Below are positions 25,328 to 40,235 of a DNA stretch of 64,000 nucleotides, piece by piece. The number at the start of each line of letters is the position of its first letter. Position 1 is the first letter of the stretch. The translations under genes and the position numbers were made by a program. This DNA comes from Anoplolepis gracilipes. Taxonomy: Eukaryota > Arthropoda > Insecta > Hymenoptera > Formicidae. The notes under the pieces are model-generated. The model saw only the letters and a program-made list of their open reading frames with translations, ran no database searches and was not told where the DNA came from. The stretch is taken from NCBI RefSeq assembly GCF_047496725.1, contig NC_132972.1:5510001-5574000 (forward strand). Reading direction: 5' to 3'.

Positions 25328-27383
25328 TATGTTTAATTTAAAAAAAAAATAGAATTATATATGCATAATCGGAAAGTTAAATTTACTATTAGAAAAATAT
25401 TGATAAAATACAAATTGCATATATTTGATGAAGAAAAAAAACAACACTAGTATATTACACAATTATATTTACAACAATATTATTCATCAATTATGTCATA
25501 ATTTCCCTTCATTATCCAATCTAAAAAAAAAGATAGAGATTTCAAAGATCCACGGAAATTAAACGTGACATGGATCTCTTGATCAGCACCTCAAGATTAT
25601 CGATAGTTGGATCGATCTTTATCTCTTTTTCTCTGCAGCAACCACTTCGTAAATGCTCTGCCCGCCGCGGTGGGGAACCTGTACCATTAGCGGGATGTTG
25701 AACTTGCCTTCAACTTGGCCGCCTCTATACGCGAGGAGGACTCCCCGAGAGCGCCAAAGGCGATTATAATGGCACGTCGAAGATTAAGGCGCGTTGGCGA
25801 CCTTCGTCTTATATTGCAGAAGGAGATACGCATGATCGCCGCAATACGTCTTATAAATAAATTTATTATATATAAAAAGTTTCTTGAAAAAAACTGAGAA
25901 AATGATTACTGCAGAAATACTCATTGTCAGTCATATACATGACAAAAAAAAATGAAAAAATATTGAAATAATAAAAATTAAACAACTTTGAAAAATGATT
26001 AAAATTAATAAATTAAAGAATTTTTGTACAATAATATAATATAATGTATAATAATGCCAATTTAATGCAAAAGTTCATTTAATCACTTTCGTATCATTAT
26101 TATTCGTTTAAATAAAACTTTAAATTCGAGCAATTTTTGCTTTTCCAGAATTTTAATTGGACGCGCGCTCAACCATAGAGATATTTACTAGAAAAAATTG
26201 TAAAATACAAGTGAGTATACGCGAGATATAAATGTGAGATATAAATTCACCGCACAGTCTATATCGAAAAGATATTTGAATAAAACTCGATACACGTGCC
26301 GAACGATTTGACACATTTAGACAACGCAAAACGATAAATATAAATCGTCAGATTAGATTGTATCCCTTACAGATTTAGTCGCAACCGTTAAAACCCCGAG
26401 ACTGAATACTTATGATGAATCGATATTAATATCGAATTGTGTTGAAAAATTAAAAGTTATACGAATAATTCACTCTGCTTGAAAATTATGCGAAAATTAA
26501 ATGTATTTTCCGTACTTGATGTAAATTTTGATACAAATTGATATACAAATTGACGATAGAAATGTCAAGAAATATTAACTTTATTTATATAAAAGTACAT
26601 AAATATAATTAAAAAATGGATTTTATTTAATAATTTTGTGATTTATTAAAATCATTACGTATTTATAAATGAAAATTTTGAATAAAAATTGAATCAACAT
26701 CAAGTAAGGAGTTTCATAGAAGTTCTCTCTTCTAGAAAACTGAATTTATTTATAAATAGCATGAGAGCGCGATCTGCATGATCCAGTTTTATGGTAAACA
26801 AAATAATAAAACCATTTCCTCTTAGTTAGCTAAAGAAACAATTCCTACACTTTATACATCGTTTTGCGCGCTCAAGGTGGAGGGATCGATGGCTCTTGCA
26901 TCGAACAATTCGAAAATCCTATCGAGATCTTGGATGCGACAACAGCAACTCCATGAGAAACAAGGCATGTGATGCGAAAAGGCTATAGACGTTTTGCATA
27001 TGCGGAATCATGTGACGTGTTTCTCGAGGTGACCGAAGAAAGTATGTATATATATGTATAGGGATAGAGGAAAGTTGCGACTAGTTCATGCCACAAACGC
27101 ATATACACAGGCGTATGTTTCAATCCACTGCGCGTAGAAGAGACAAGATATTATTAATTCACTAATTTATCCAACATATCGCGATATACAGCTGTAGCTT
27201 TAGCGATTGAATCGATATTTTTTCCTTAGAACCGGCATGTTATACAGTCACCGTGGAACGCGGTTAGATATGTCAATATCTGATTGAAATAAGTAATTAG
27301 AATAATATGGGAATTGTTTGAAACATGAAATAACCAAATGAAAAACTAATGGGGAATCGTAATATGCAAGGTCAAGATATAAC

Positions 27384-27420
<37 letters not shown>

Positions 27421-28638
27421 AGGAGGTGCTAAATTAATTTTTCATTCAACTAATACTCGCCAATCTTTCATATATACGAATTATAAATCGTTTACAATCA
27501 TGCAAGAGAGTCAAATCATTTAATATAGTATATTATTTTGTTTTATTGCAGAAATTATCTATCTAATCTAATACCCGAGTATGACGGGATTAGTCAACGG
27601 GTTTTCCTCAGAAATGACGCAACAACCGTTGAGCTAATCAATCTTAAGGTTAACGATCTCGATTGTAGAACGCGAACCGAAAGTCAAATCTAGCGAACGC
27701 GCTACTTTGCCAATCGATCAAAAGTCAAATCTCCAATCAGTGTATCAGTAGTATAGATACACCATATTCAACACGGAAGGGAAGGGGCCCAAGGATAGGG
27801 AAGCTAAATATATTTTTCTCGCCGCTCGATTTCTTTCGTTTCACATTTGCGCGACGGGTGCGCCGAAACCTGTCCATTTATCTCTTCCTTTCTCTTTCTC
27901 TCTCTCTCTCTCTCTCTCTTGCTCTCTTTCTCTCGAAAAAGCGGCTATCTATCTACCAACCTACCCAGCGGGAGTCTATTTCTCTCGTTGAGTAGGCGCC
28001 AAGAATCTAAATTCGACGTCGCCACGCCTCCGCGACTTTTCACATGCTGTTATATAGCGCGCGATAAAAGCGCACACGGAAATTCGCGTCGAGATTTAAT
28101 GCGTAAGTCAATCGCCACTGCAATATAAATCACATTCATCTGGATGAATCGTAGCTTTGCAATGCAAAATTGTGTCTTTGCTATTAAGATAGAGAACTGA
28201 AGAAACAGCAAGGTACTTAAATAAAATCCATTTTTTTATAGCTAGTTTATATTATTATTTTATTATTATTTTATTACTGTGTAGTAATAAAATATATATA
28301 TTTCAATATTATTATATAAAAGTATAATTAATATCAATAGAAAAATAGTAATATGGGTTTATTCGCGACAATTATATTGCACGAGAAATCGATATAACGA
28401 AAAAGATATAGGAAAATTAAAATAAAATTACATTCAATTGATTAATATCTAAGTTAGGATATTTATTGGACACGTATACAATTTTTATTATAAAATTATA
28501 ACAGAGATTTATAAATTCATCTTTTCGCACAGGTCTAATTTTAAAACTGTTTTCTACCGAATTAAGCTTTGGTCAATGAGCTCGTATGTCAAGTGCGCGA
28601 TGAGGCGTGACAAAGACGACAGAAAAATCAACGAGGCC
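25328..28638. other. Gene-free stretch with microsatellites
   Basis: Includes a GA tract at 27385-27418, a CT tract at about 27895-27919 and a modestly GC-rich patch at about 27590-28120 in which AAAGTCAAATCT occurs twice. Frames up to 93 codons are low-complexity. No gene is recognised. Confidence 0.65.
27385..27418. repeat. (GA)n microsatellite
   Basis: About 17 AG units in a row. Confidence 0.95.
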
Positions 28639-30709
28639 GAAAAAAAAAAAAAAAAAAAGAGGAGAACCTCCGACGAACAACGACTTTTCTCGCCCTCGCA
28701 CGCATCGCTATTTTCGCGGATTCGTGCGAAATTTGCCACCGTTTTGCACACTTCATCGCCACTTTTGTGTCTAATAATATACTCCTCGATCGCGTAGTTT
28801 TGCGTACGCACGCGCACGCACGTACACGACCATATATACTCGTTCACACACGTACCCGTAACGTGGGACGAGTTTCAGATATATACGCGTAAACAAGTGC
28901 GGCAAATGTTAAAGCAAGCTTTCGGACATCTCATCATGCGTGGTATGGTACTGAATTCTTAAAGAGACTTTAAAGTATGTAGATATGGACGCGGCACCGC
29001 ATAAATTTACACCCAATCTGGCGTGTCGGCGAAAGTTTCGACTCACCGATGGCATTTAATTTTAATTCCATATCGGTGTTGGAAAATTTCGGTCGCGTGT
29101 GCAATGTAACGTTCGTTGACCTTTCTACTCTCTATAAAGAGAGAGGATAATCAAAAATTTTTTTCAGATTTTTTTCGCTTATGCAGTTTCTTTCCCAATA
29201 ATGGATAAAAAAAATGGAAATTAAAAAAAATCTTTGCGTAATTGCAATTTAAGAAGTTAAATCTTTCCACCGACGAGGAGTCATTTGGCCTACATCTTTT
29301 TGTATATGTTAAATTAAATTAATTCAAAAGAGAAATTAATTTATAACTGTACACATTACTGAGCACGTTTATTTATTCTCGCAGTGACATAATAAATAGG
29401 AAAACAGAACAAAAAAATAACTAGAATTATTTATTTGAAATTAACAAATTAAATATCTGTAATCTGCATAAAACAAAAAACGAAAAAATTGTGACAATAT
29501 TTTCCATTAAAAAAGATCTATGCTCCATGCAGTTAAATATTTTCATTCACATTCTTTTTCATTCTAACATTTTCTTAATAAAGTTTCAAAAGACTTCCTC
29601 GAGCAAATATCAATAAAAAACATTGAATGAAAAATGATTAATTGTTAATATTGACCTCATAGTGTTTAAAATTCAAAATTTAATAATATCTGCGCGTTAG
29701 CTTAATTACCAAGTTCATCGCCGATGATCGTTCATGATTACAACAACAGTTGCGAGAACTTACTATATGGGTCGAGATTCGAGGAGAACGAACTTGCAAT
29801 CCATCGCTTCGTGAAAGAAGTGACCCGCGATATCGTGCGTTTTATGAGGGGAAAGTTTTCTATATCATCTTTTTTCTTTCTCTCTTTCTCTTGTATATGT
29901 ATGCGTGTGCGTGTGGCGTACACAGATTACGTGGTTATGTGGAAAACGACAACGACTTCGGAAGTAAGGTTCTTTAGCTTCCACATACCACGATGAATCG
30001 ATGAAGAAAAATACGAATCGAAGAAGAACTCGTGAGGCCAGCGCACTTAGATGGAATTTTAATCCCCTTTTATCCCTCGTATTAAATTTTATTTTGTTTT
30101 ATACAATTCAGAAAATAGTGGATAGAAACATTACAGATGTAAGGCGCGACATATATTCTTTGTCAAAAAATTTAGAATTTTTTATTTTTACAAAAATATC
30201 GAAATGTGGAGAATTTTTATTTAAATTGTAATGGTATGTTAATTACGTGTTACAATTTATAATGTACATATAAATTAAGATCGGACGATCGTGATATCAT
30301 TCTATAAAGGAATTATAGATAAGTGTATTAGTATGGAGCACCCTTTGCAGAATGATATTGGAATACGTATGATGGGTTTGCTCAAAATTAAAAACACTTA
30401 ACAAGAATGTCGAAATATCAATAGTATCATGAGAGAGATAATGATAAAAAAACATCAACATTTTTTTATAAAATTGCAATTGATTTCTATAGTTTTGTAC
30501 TGATAGATTATTTATTAAATCTTTTGACATGGTAATCAAATTTAATTTTAGCAACTCTTTAAAAACTTTACACACTTATATATATTGTAGAGATTGACTT
30601 TTAATGTTTAAACTTTATTCTACAAGACTAGAATATATTTTGAATTTACACGAATAAATCTAATCTAGCAAATGTTTTTTAGAATATTTTAAAACTCTAA
30701 AATTACCAT

Positions 30710-30758
<49 letters not shown>

Positions 30759-32726
30759 GATTTTATTTCGCACAAATGTCGTTCAAGTTCGAGCGCTTAT
30801 CAATTGTAGACACGTGCATCGAATTTGCAAAAGAATCCGATACACTGCATTTGTGAATTCGCTTAATCCGATTAAACTATACACCTCAACAAGCTGCTAA
30901 TTAGTTCAATATAATCCACGTTATGTACGAGCGTATACTATTGATTATGTAAAATTAATAGTTTTGTTGCATAAATCGCGCAGTCAGATGTCAAAATTCA
31001 AATTTATCCGTTTTATATAGTCTGTAGTAATAAAAATAATAAATTAATATTAAAGTATTGAAGTTTATATCTATAATGTAAATCAGAGATTATTATACAA
31101 CATAAAATATAATTGTTTTAAATAATATTATCCCCTAATCTGCAAGTCGTGATTAGAAAAAAAAAACTTGAAATAAAAAAATGTTAAATAAAAAGATATT
31201 AAATAATATGATTATTAATTCTTGTACATTTTTGAATGCACAAATATGTTGATTAATTTGGTGTCGAACGATGACATTGCAAAATCAGACGTATGTAAAT
31301 ATACGTCGTGACGTTATTACAACGACGTTTCATCATTACGCAAAATATTATTTATGCGTTTTCGTCTTGGAGAAGGTTACCGTGATATTAATCGCTTATA
31401 ATCGGCGCAAATGTCAGGCAATCCTTGTTCTCGCGCACAAGGACTCTCACGCGATGAAATATCGTTGTTCTATTCTACGCGTGTGTATTCGATTCGACAA
31501 ACGTGCTCGACGTCATCATCATTATATTGCACGATGCAACTCGTGCGTAAATCTTTCTCGACGCGTTCGCATCGTGCCGTTTTCGTTCGTTGACCGCTGA
31601 ACGACAACGTTCTTTGAACGACGGCTGGGATCGATGGATCGAACCGTTCGATCACGTGTATCGATCATAGGTATAGCCACTCTTTATTCAACGCGAATGA
31701 AAATGTGATCCTTTATATCTATTATATCCATTATATCGATAGCAAGTGTAAATTTTCACATGTCGTGATGTATCTCTTCATTTTGCGACTGATGTTTTCA
31801 GAAAAATGAACAAAAAAATTGTTCTTTGTATCTATAGAAGAATTTAATTTTGTCTAATCCTTTCGCGACAATAGTATTAAAAGATAATTTAATTTAAAAT
31901 TATAAAATTATATGCGATTTGTGGCAGAAATTGTAAAATTACGAATACAGACTTATTATAACTTTAAAAAACGGAAATTATCATTTGATATTTTTATGAT
32001 GAAGATTACGTTATTTAAAAAACCGAATTATAGCGGTTATAAATTGGTACAATTAAATACGCTGGAGTATATTTCAAAATTATTAATATATCTTATAAGA
32101 TTTTTATATTCTAAATTTATAGTTTTTATTAAAAAAATCACTTTTATGTTTTGCATTAATATTAAAATATAATACATTGTTTGTACTAATTTTGGAAAAA
32201 CATAATTCACATTTTTAAATCTTTCAACGTCAGACATTTATCCGCAAAAAAATAATAGAAAAATATAATTTAAACATTTATAATTGTTTAGAAATATATA
32301 CCTACGTATCACTCTAAATATACATATTGTCCTACAATTAATCTTTAAAAATTTATATTGAAATACATTCAACAAGATTTTTGACAATTGTTTAGTGCTT
32401 TTACGCTCAAAGTGACAAATGATTGACAAATTTAATTAAGACCATAATTTTTCATTAAATTCTACAAATTAGAAAAATTGATTGTTACTTTGAATAATAC
32501 TAGTGTTAATAATAAATATTTTGACATTGAGACATAATTTTGTATTAATGTTAAAATACAATGTTGTCACACATATTTGTTGAAATTAATTCGGATTGCG
32601 GAGGATTAAAGAGGCGTGTTTAATAAACCACCGACACGATACGACGCGCAAGCGATCGACTCCGAACGTGGGCGTCACACACAACAGGTGTTTCCTGCAT
32701 GCAAAGCATTTTCCTGCTGTCCGAAT

Positions 32727-32768
<42 letters not shown>

Positions 32769-33160
32769 ACAACTTTGCTCTTCTTCTTCTCTCGACTTTT
32801 CCTCATAAACAAATTTTTGTAAACATATATTAATGTTTTTAACACGATCGTCTTGATGTCACGTATCTATCTATCACGCACTTAGGAAACTGCGACTGTC
32901 TGATTTTCACGTCACGTGAACACGAAACGTGATCTTTAAATTAGACAAATAAAAGTCAAAATCAATTGACGATATGGTAGATTGCACGCAGTTGTTGTAA
33001 GCAGTCGACGGATTCGGAAAGCATCGACGTATGTTTTGTCAAAAACGGAAAAAAAAGCTTTATTATCACAGCAAAACGCCATGCAGTCTGTTTACATCAC
33101 GATGGGCATTTATTAATATTTCAATGTCATAAATCGTTGATAAAAACATGCCGCGTTATC
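28639..33160. other. Gene-free stretch with microsatellites
   Basis: Starts with an A-run at about 28639-28657. It has moderate GC near 28.6-29.1 and 31.3-31.65 kb, an AT tract at 30713-30753 and a GA-rich tract at about 32727-32767. Frames of up to 109 codons have no recognisable domain and several are antisense pairs. Confidence 0.65.
30713..30753. repeat. (TA)n microsatellite
   Basis: About 20 TA units. Confidence 0.95.
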
Positions 33161-33306
33161 AGTGAAAGAAGTTATCAGAAAAAAGAAGAACGAATGGGAG
33201 GAGTCTTTCGACACGTCTTTGTTTTTTGCTTCAGCAACGCGATACGTACTCTCGATGTATGTATTTATTCATTCCACAAACAATATATTCTATCTCTTTC
33301 CAACTT

Positions 33307-33350
<44 letters not shown>

Positions 33351-34400
33351 TATTCCGAGAACGGCGCGAAAAAAAAAAACGCAGATTGCATAGCGCGCGC
33401 GTGTCGTGTAAACGAGAGAACGAGCGCATAGAAGAACGCGATTTGAATTTTGCATCTATAGATCCTCGCACAAGAAGCGCAACAGCCAGTAACGGACTCA
33501 TCGCGAACTCATCGCTTCGCTCATTGCGACATCGCTGCGAAATCGCGGAAATATGGCGGCCGCGCGCTGAGACGGCGTTCTCGAACGATCGTCGTAAAAA
33601 GGGAAAAAATAAAGTAAGCGGGTATTGTTTATTTACCTCTTGCGCGCGAGATGTACTCTTCCACTACGTAATTCCCAGTTGCGAGAAAGATGGAGATGGA
33701 AAAGAAAGGCGACAGACTCTCGACGACACTCGAATTTACACTACCGGCCGCGTTTAACGTTCTCCGTCCTTTCTCTCTCTCTCTCTCTCTCCCCCTCGGA
33801 GTTACCGCTTGACTTTTCGCACACGCTCCGTCGTCTCACACACGAACGACCACACCGACAACGACGCAGCAGTCATCGACTATGACAGCACACCGAGACG
33901 CAATACACGCGACACGACGCGAAGCGAAGCGACGCGACGCGACGCGACGCGACGTGACGCGACGTACCGCGCGGTTTGCCCCGACGGCGAACGACGCTAC
34001 GTCGTTATTATTACAGTGACACGAGTGACGACGCGCTGGTGGCTGCTGTTACGCGAAACGAAGGTCGCATCGACGAACGCGAAACGAACGACGGCCGTAG
34101 CGGCAGCAGCGAAGATCCACGTCGCACGACAGACAGGAGCCAACTACACCGCGACGACCGCTGTCGCTTCGCGCTCTCCCCACCACTTCGCGTCTCTCTC
34201 CCTTTCTCTCGCTCTCGCTCTGCTCCACGCGCTTCCCCCCACCCTGCCATCCCACTTCGTATGCTCCGCTCTTCTCCCTGCGTGCTGTCCGCGCCACCGC
34301 GCGGTCGCCGCCGTAGGTCCGATTATTTATAGAATCTCAGCATTGTTGTGTCCACGCGTTCTCTTGCGTCAGGATCGTCTCTCGCGGCTCTAGCGCCACG
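33161..34400. other. GC/CpG-rich island, candidate promoter or untranslated first exon
   Basis: This is one of the most CG-dense stretches of the window. It has a CT tract (about 33308-33348), a second at about 33771-33791, a pentamer repeat (GACGC) at about 33910-33965, and an ATGGCGGCC box at about 33552. Long frames (206 and 194 codons) arise from low-complexity sequence and overlap frames on the other strand, so I do not call protein. A TTATTTATAG MEF2-type site lies at 34323-34332. The promoter role is inferred from composition only. Confidence 0.4.
33910..33965. repeat. Imperfect GACGC/GCGAC pentamer tandem repeat
   Basis: About ten near-identical 5-base units (CGACG/CGAAG variants). 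Confidence 0.8.
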
Positions 34401-36655
34401 GCTTACTTGAGCAAAAATTGTACGCGATTTTCAACTTATCAAAATGTATAGAAAATTTAACAGAATTATCTAATGCGGCATTTTAAATTATGCAATTCAA
34501 ATTTACTAATAATTATAAATTTCTCTAAAATATTATGTAATTCGAATTTATTATTAATTATAAACCGATGTAAAAATGGCTTTCATTATTAATAAAATCG
34601 TAATTCAAATATCTAGCATATCTGTTATAAATCTCTGCATTAATTATATGTCATGAATCATGCATTTTCTTCATTAATATTTGATGAATTTATTACACAA
34701 ACATAATATACGTATAAGCAAATCTTTAATTACCTTACACATATATAAAAGACTTTATTATGGATTGCATAAAGCTTATCTTTAAATATTTATAATTTTC
34801 CACCTTTGACGCGTTCTTAAAATAACTCTTTTATCTCCCGTTAGGAATATTATGTACGCAAGCAAAATAAGCAATTGTAAATATTCGTGACACGTGTCCA
34901 ATGCAAACGTTTTGTGCAAATGACGCGAGGATCGAACGAGGAGCAATGCAAACGCGTGGCGCAAACGTGCGCTACGATAACGTGGGCGGTTTGGTTCGTA
35001 CGTCATTCTATTCAACTGTTTCCTCGTCATAAATAGATGGGTTCGATTAATCACCGACGAGCAAGCCCAGGGGCTCGCCTTATATTACGCGATAGAAAAA
35101 TCGATATTATCCTCGCGACCGATATTTATATCCCAATCAGTTATCCTCCCCTTCGGGTACATCTACCTACGTGAGACGTAATATGTCCATCAACGTAATA
35201 CTTGACTAACATTTACCGCTACCATCTAGGGAACCGTTAAATTTTCTAACGCTTCATGTCATAGCGTTTAACATTAAACATGACTGTGCTAATTTTACGA
35301 CTATGCGTCATATTGATGAAGTTAAATTGGCTAATTAAGAAAATTATATATAAAAGCTTTTCAATTTTGTCAATTTTTCTCATTAAAAACAAAACTTTCC
35401 TATATATAATCTTACAGTTATTTCCATGCAAATAAATTTTTATTATAGTCTTTAATTAACCACTCTGTAATTTTATTAAAATAAATTATACGTATATACA
35501 ACACTTGTTTGTTCAAAAATGTCCATTTAAAGATGATTAATATTAATTCAGAATTTTACATAAAGAATAGTTGTTAATTCTCGCTAATTGTCTCTTGGAA
35601 ATTTGAAGCTCGCATAGGAAGCAAGTTTCAATATAAAAAATATATGGTACTTAATCTGAATCAGATTAAAAATGCATTGCGTACTATCGGAAGTCCGTGG
35701 GTGCTGCGGCTGGTTGCTCCCGGAAGCTCTCTTATCGCGAGCCCTTTGTTTTCTCCGCTTTAATTCACCGAAATCGTCATAATCAGAGACCGCGTCGCCG
35801 GCGTTAATGACACTGCACAGATTACGCTTATCGAGTCATACGGTCATAGTACGGGGAAGAAAAAATAGAAGACGTAGCCATATCATATTATAGCCATTGA
35901 AGCTTCCAGTCCGATTATATAAATAAAATTTTATGATGCATGTATCGATTTATACATATATGTATATATTGATAAATGTTATAGATGTGTATATAGATAA
36001 AAAAAGAAAAGTTTCTCCTTGACATTAGTAGCACAGATTTTCAAACTATCCTTAAAATATGAAACCTTAATTATTAATAATATATTTTTTATATTAATTT
36101 TTCTCAAATATAATTTTATTAAAAAAATAATAAATATATGAAATATTACTCTTTATATTTTTTAAAAATTCAAGATCTTGCATTTTCAGAATTTAAATTT
36201 CAATTTAAATATTTAATGTTATTTATTATATGAAAAATGATAGTTTCTCTTCCTAAAAAATTTCGATTTATCATTTGTCAAAGACTGTATTATTAACACT
36301 AAGATAAACAGTTTTAGGAAATTGTATTTTCTAAAATTATAATATCCAATGTATAATATTATATCTAACAAATAGGTTTAATCGGGATAAAAATCCAATT
36401 GTCAATATTCCCTTTACCGTGCTATTGAAACAAGCAGAATCAGTATTATTTCGCTTATTCTTGGATTAATCATGTCACTGCGCAAATTGACATTTGGTCA
36501 GAGATCGCGCTCTCTGACGCAATCTCGACAGTGCACGCGTGCAATTATAACAACACCGATTTGCATTTGGCGAAAGAATGATGAATAAAGTGCGTCATTA
36601 CCGAAAAATTCACATCAAAATATTGTAATGTGATTAAAGTTGCCAAATTTATCGA
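34401..36655. other. AT-rich gene-free stretch
   Basis: Mostly AT-rich, with a GC-richer patch around 34880-35180 and 35690-35860. No exon is recognised. Confidence 0.65.
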
Positions 36656-36730
36656 ATTAAGAAACGTATGATGAAATATCATTAGTGTAATTTTCTACAA
36701 ATATATATATTTCATCATACGTTTCTTAAT
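36656..36730. repeat. 24-bp perfect inverted repeat with 27-base loop
   Basis: The left arm 36656-36679 (starting ATTAAGAAACGTATGATG) is the exact reverse complement of 36707-36730. It is followed by an AT microsatellite. Confidence 0.9.
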
Positions 36731-37033
36731 ATATATATATATATATAATACATAAAAAAGAAATTTCTTACGTATAGTTTTAGTCGTGATAATAAACGTA
36801 TCATTCTCGTATATTTATAATGTAAGATTAGAAAGTCAAATTTAAAAGATATAAAAAGATGAGGACATTCTTTACGTAATAATTCTCTTTGACATAAAAA
36901 AAAATATAATTAATTGTATGTATTCATTATGCTTAATTAAATTTAATTTGAATTTAAAATATATTTTTTTCGTTTTAATGTAAATATAAGCTGTAAGAAC
37001 TATTTAAATATATATATATATATATATATAAAA

Positions 37034-37064
<31 letters not shown>

Positions 37065-40000
37065 TGTATCCGAAACTTGTAAGTTTTCCTTAAAAGTTTA
37101 TGTGTCATGTTTATATTCCAATTCCTTTTCTACTTTACATTTTCCAACCAATGTGTCATGTCTGGAAAATGTAGCTTTGGCACGATTTTCTATTCTGTAA
37201 ACCACAGGTGGTTTCCTTCAGAAAGTCGCGGACGGGCTCGACGATAATGAACGACTCGACTGTAAAGTATTGTAAAGCGTAAGGGAGAAGTCACTGTTTC
37301 TTTGCGACGAGTTCCTCGCGTATAATATCACATGCACATCTCGCCCGCCTTTGACGAACGCGGTTCTTCCCCGTGGATCTAATTCGAACAACGGTGGAAT
37401 TTTTTTTCAGCCGGCGGCTAAAAAAAAGAGCCATCTCCCAATCACGTGCCACCTTCCAAAAATAGCAGACAAGGTCACGCTAAGCGGGTTTCCCCTCGCC
37501 CACCACTCACCAAACCCTCACCGCGCCACCCGCCCTAAACTCTATCGATCCATCAGCTTGGATACCGTTAAACATATCGGTCAGATGAAAACTAACATTT
37601 TATGAATGTTATTATGCGAAAGAGATGGATGAAAAATCGTCAATGATTCTAATCGAACCATTTAATAATTATGCCTTTCTCATTTATATGTAGAAAAAAA
37701 GAAAAAAAGTTCTCGCCCGCAAAAGCATTTAATTGCTATTTACAATTTAAAGCCATATACATATTTTTAATATTCTGTTGTATTATTGTGATGCATAGTT
37801 TCATAAAGATTTGAGATTTTAGATTTAGAAAAAAACATCTAAACTTTAATGTCAACCTATAATAATAATAATTATTTAAAGACTTTATTTTTATACTTTA
37901 CGATAAAGAAAATATTCCTCAGACAAAAAATATTTTCGAAGAAGAATATTCTTCTTTCACGCGTTTATGGAGACGCGAAGCGAAGCAGCGAAGTACAATA
38001 ATTTCAATAATATTCGAACCATGTATAGTGATGTATTTTTATAATTTGTGCAAAAGATGATACAGCAAGTCAGGCGGCTCTAATATATTCAGAGTCTCTC
38101 GTTTGCTTCGGGCTATTTATAGTGAATCGCTCGATATGATGTACTGATTTTATTTTTAGCTGCTTACCTAGCTACAGCCCTTTCACCCCTTCGGCTTGAC
38201 ACCCTCGTGACAGCCGAGCACGCAAAAATTGCCGATATTTACCTGAAAAAAGTAAATCTTTTGAAACTGTACTGAAAAAATAATACGCAATCGGTAAACA
38301 TGTTTATACAGTATCTGAGATGGATTAACCTTTATTGGAATATTTTATTGTTTTTTTTACGAAGCGAATTCCAGAAAATGAAGTCGATATTCAATACCGG
38401 CTATTGTAAACATATTTATAAAAATAGATTATAAAAAATTATTACAGTATATTACACAGTGTAAAATTATTTACAGTTATAAAACATTAAAAAAAGCTTT
38501 GTAAACATTTATAAAACAATCTTTAATTAAAAAAAAAAAGAAGTTTGTAAATTATAAACCGAGTCTTCATAAATATTAGATAAGTTTCTTCATTAGAAAT
38601 GAAATAATGATTTGTATAGAAAAAGATATATTTAACATATAAAATATCTGCTCTCTCTTAATCAAGAAATTACTTTGTATAGAAAATTTGTATTTCTAAT
38701 TAATTCATTGTAATTTCGATTTTCAATATTATACAGATCAGCAAAAGTTGTACTTTCCATAATAAATTGGCTTAATTTCGTTGACAAAAAAAACATGTTT
38801 TGAAGCTCATTTCTAGAGATTAAGTTTATTCACGAGATTGAAATATTATGTCGCAAAAATTATGCCAATTTATTTCCTGTTTGCTGTTTTCTCTTTAACT
38901 AAATTTTACTTAGATGGAAAGCGGAAAGTTGAACGAGACTCGTGGTAGGTTTATGTGAGAAAACCAGACACGAGGATTGCATCGAGCTGTCTCGATCTCA
39001 GCATGAGGTCGTTCGGAGCGTATAAATACGCGTCTTTAAAAAGCCGACTGTTCCGCTTTTAAAAAACCGCGTATCGTAGACTCGTCCTCGGGGTGGCTTG
39101 TGTTTCTACAGAGTGTCACTTTACTCCGTCGAAAAGAAATAAATTGTAATATAGCTAATTTACAATATCTATCGTTTTTAAGCGCAATATTAAAGAAAAA
39201 TTTATATATAAAAATCCAACAAAAAAATTCAAATTTCTTTTTATCTCGAATAAAATACTTTTTATCACATTTTTTTTCTAGAGCAAAAAAGTAAGAAGAA
39301 TTTATAACGTTATGTTACTTCACGAATTAAATTAAATTTTTATTTTTATGTAGACTTAAATATATAATATACACATATATTGTCTATATTACACTCAAAT
39401 TATATATATATTTAAAACAAATTTACTATTTAGCATTTTGTGTATTCTTCTCTAAATAGGACTGAATCTAAAATGTTGTCTAAATTGGCGAAATTGATTA
39501 TTGTGCAAGACAGTACAACGGGACGTAAAGTATCGCTTCGGAAACAGCTTGGTTAGGCGAGCACTCTCTTTCTCTCTTTCTCGTGGTAATACAGCCGACA
39601 CATGTGTGTACTAGTACGAAAATAGTGACCGGCTCGTTCGAAAATACCGACCGCTAAAAATACGGACAAAAATAAACGTCCACACGTGTGAAAACACGCA
39701 TTAATATTCGCCGCTTGTCCGACGGGCCGACGTTTCTATGCTACTGTATAGTGAAAGAGATTCGTCCGAGCGCGGGTGGCAGACAAAGATGGACACACAT
39801 AAGTTCGATAACGGAGAAAAAAAAAGAGGGAGAAAACATAAAAATCTAACGGTAGTGAACGAAGTGAGGAGGATGAAAGATGAAGCGTGAGAAGAGGCGA
39901 GAAAAGGCGGTAAAGTGCAGTGAGCCTTGCTCAAACATCTTTAAACAAATCTTTCGTCATATCGATACCCGTCTTAAACTACAAAAATAGACTCGGAATC

Positions 40001-40235
40001 ACGACCTAAATTCTTCGAGTCGTTTACTGATTACCAAACTATGTAAAGATTAGTTGGCATCGCGTGATGATGTGTTGTATTTTAGAATATACATATTGAT
40101 TGTATAAAAACATGTTTCGTAATGATTCTGGAAAAATTACATTTGATAAAATTATTATTATAGTATAATTAGATACAAGAATTTATATCTCTAAATAAAC
40201 AAAGATTTCATCTATAGACTAATACCAGAAATTGG
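36731..40235. other. Gene-free stretch
   Basis: Contains a compound (TA)n-A13-(TA)n tract at 37009-37066 and GC-richer patches near 37200-37600, 38080-38220 and 39540-39930. An 84-codon plus-strand frame at 37351-37605 is proline- and lysine-containing but unrecognised. A MEF2-type CTATTTATAG lies at 38113-38122. Confidence 0.6.
37009..37066. repeat. Compound (TA)n-A13-(TA)n microsatellite
   Basis: Two AT dinucleotide tracts flank a pure A tract, an arrangement able to form a cruciform or hairpin. Confidence 0.9.

Noticed and set aside
33809..34393. 194-codon plus-strand frame (and the 206-codon frame at 33137-33757)
   Set aside because: They consist largely of translated CT, GACGC and other low-complexity sequence, overlap other frames on both strands, and show no domain. 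High GC lowers stop-codon frequency.
35036..35080. Possible tRNA T-loop (GGGTTCGATTAATC)
   Set aside because: No matching A box, anticodon arm or acceptor stem could be built around it. No convincing tRNA was found anywhere in the window.
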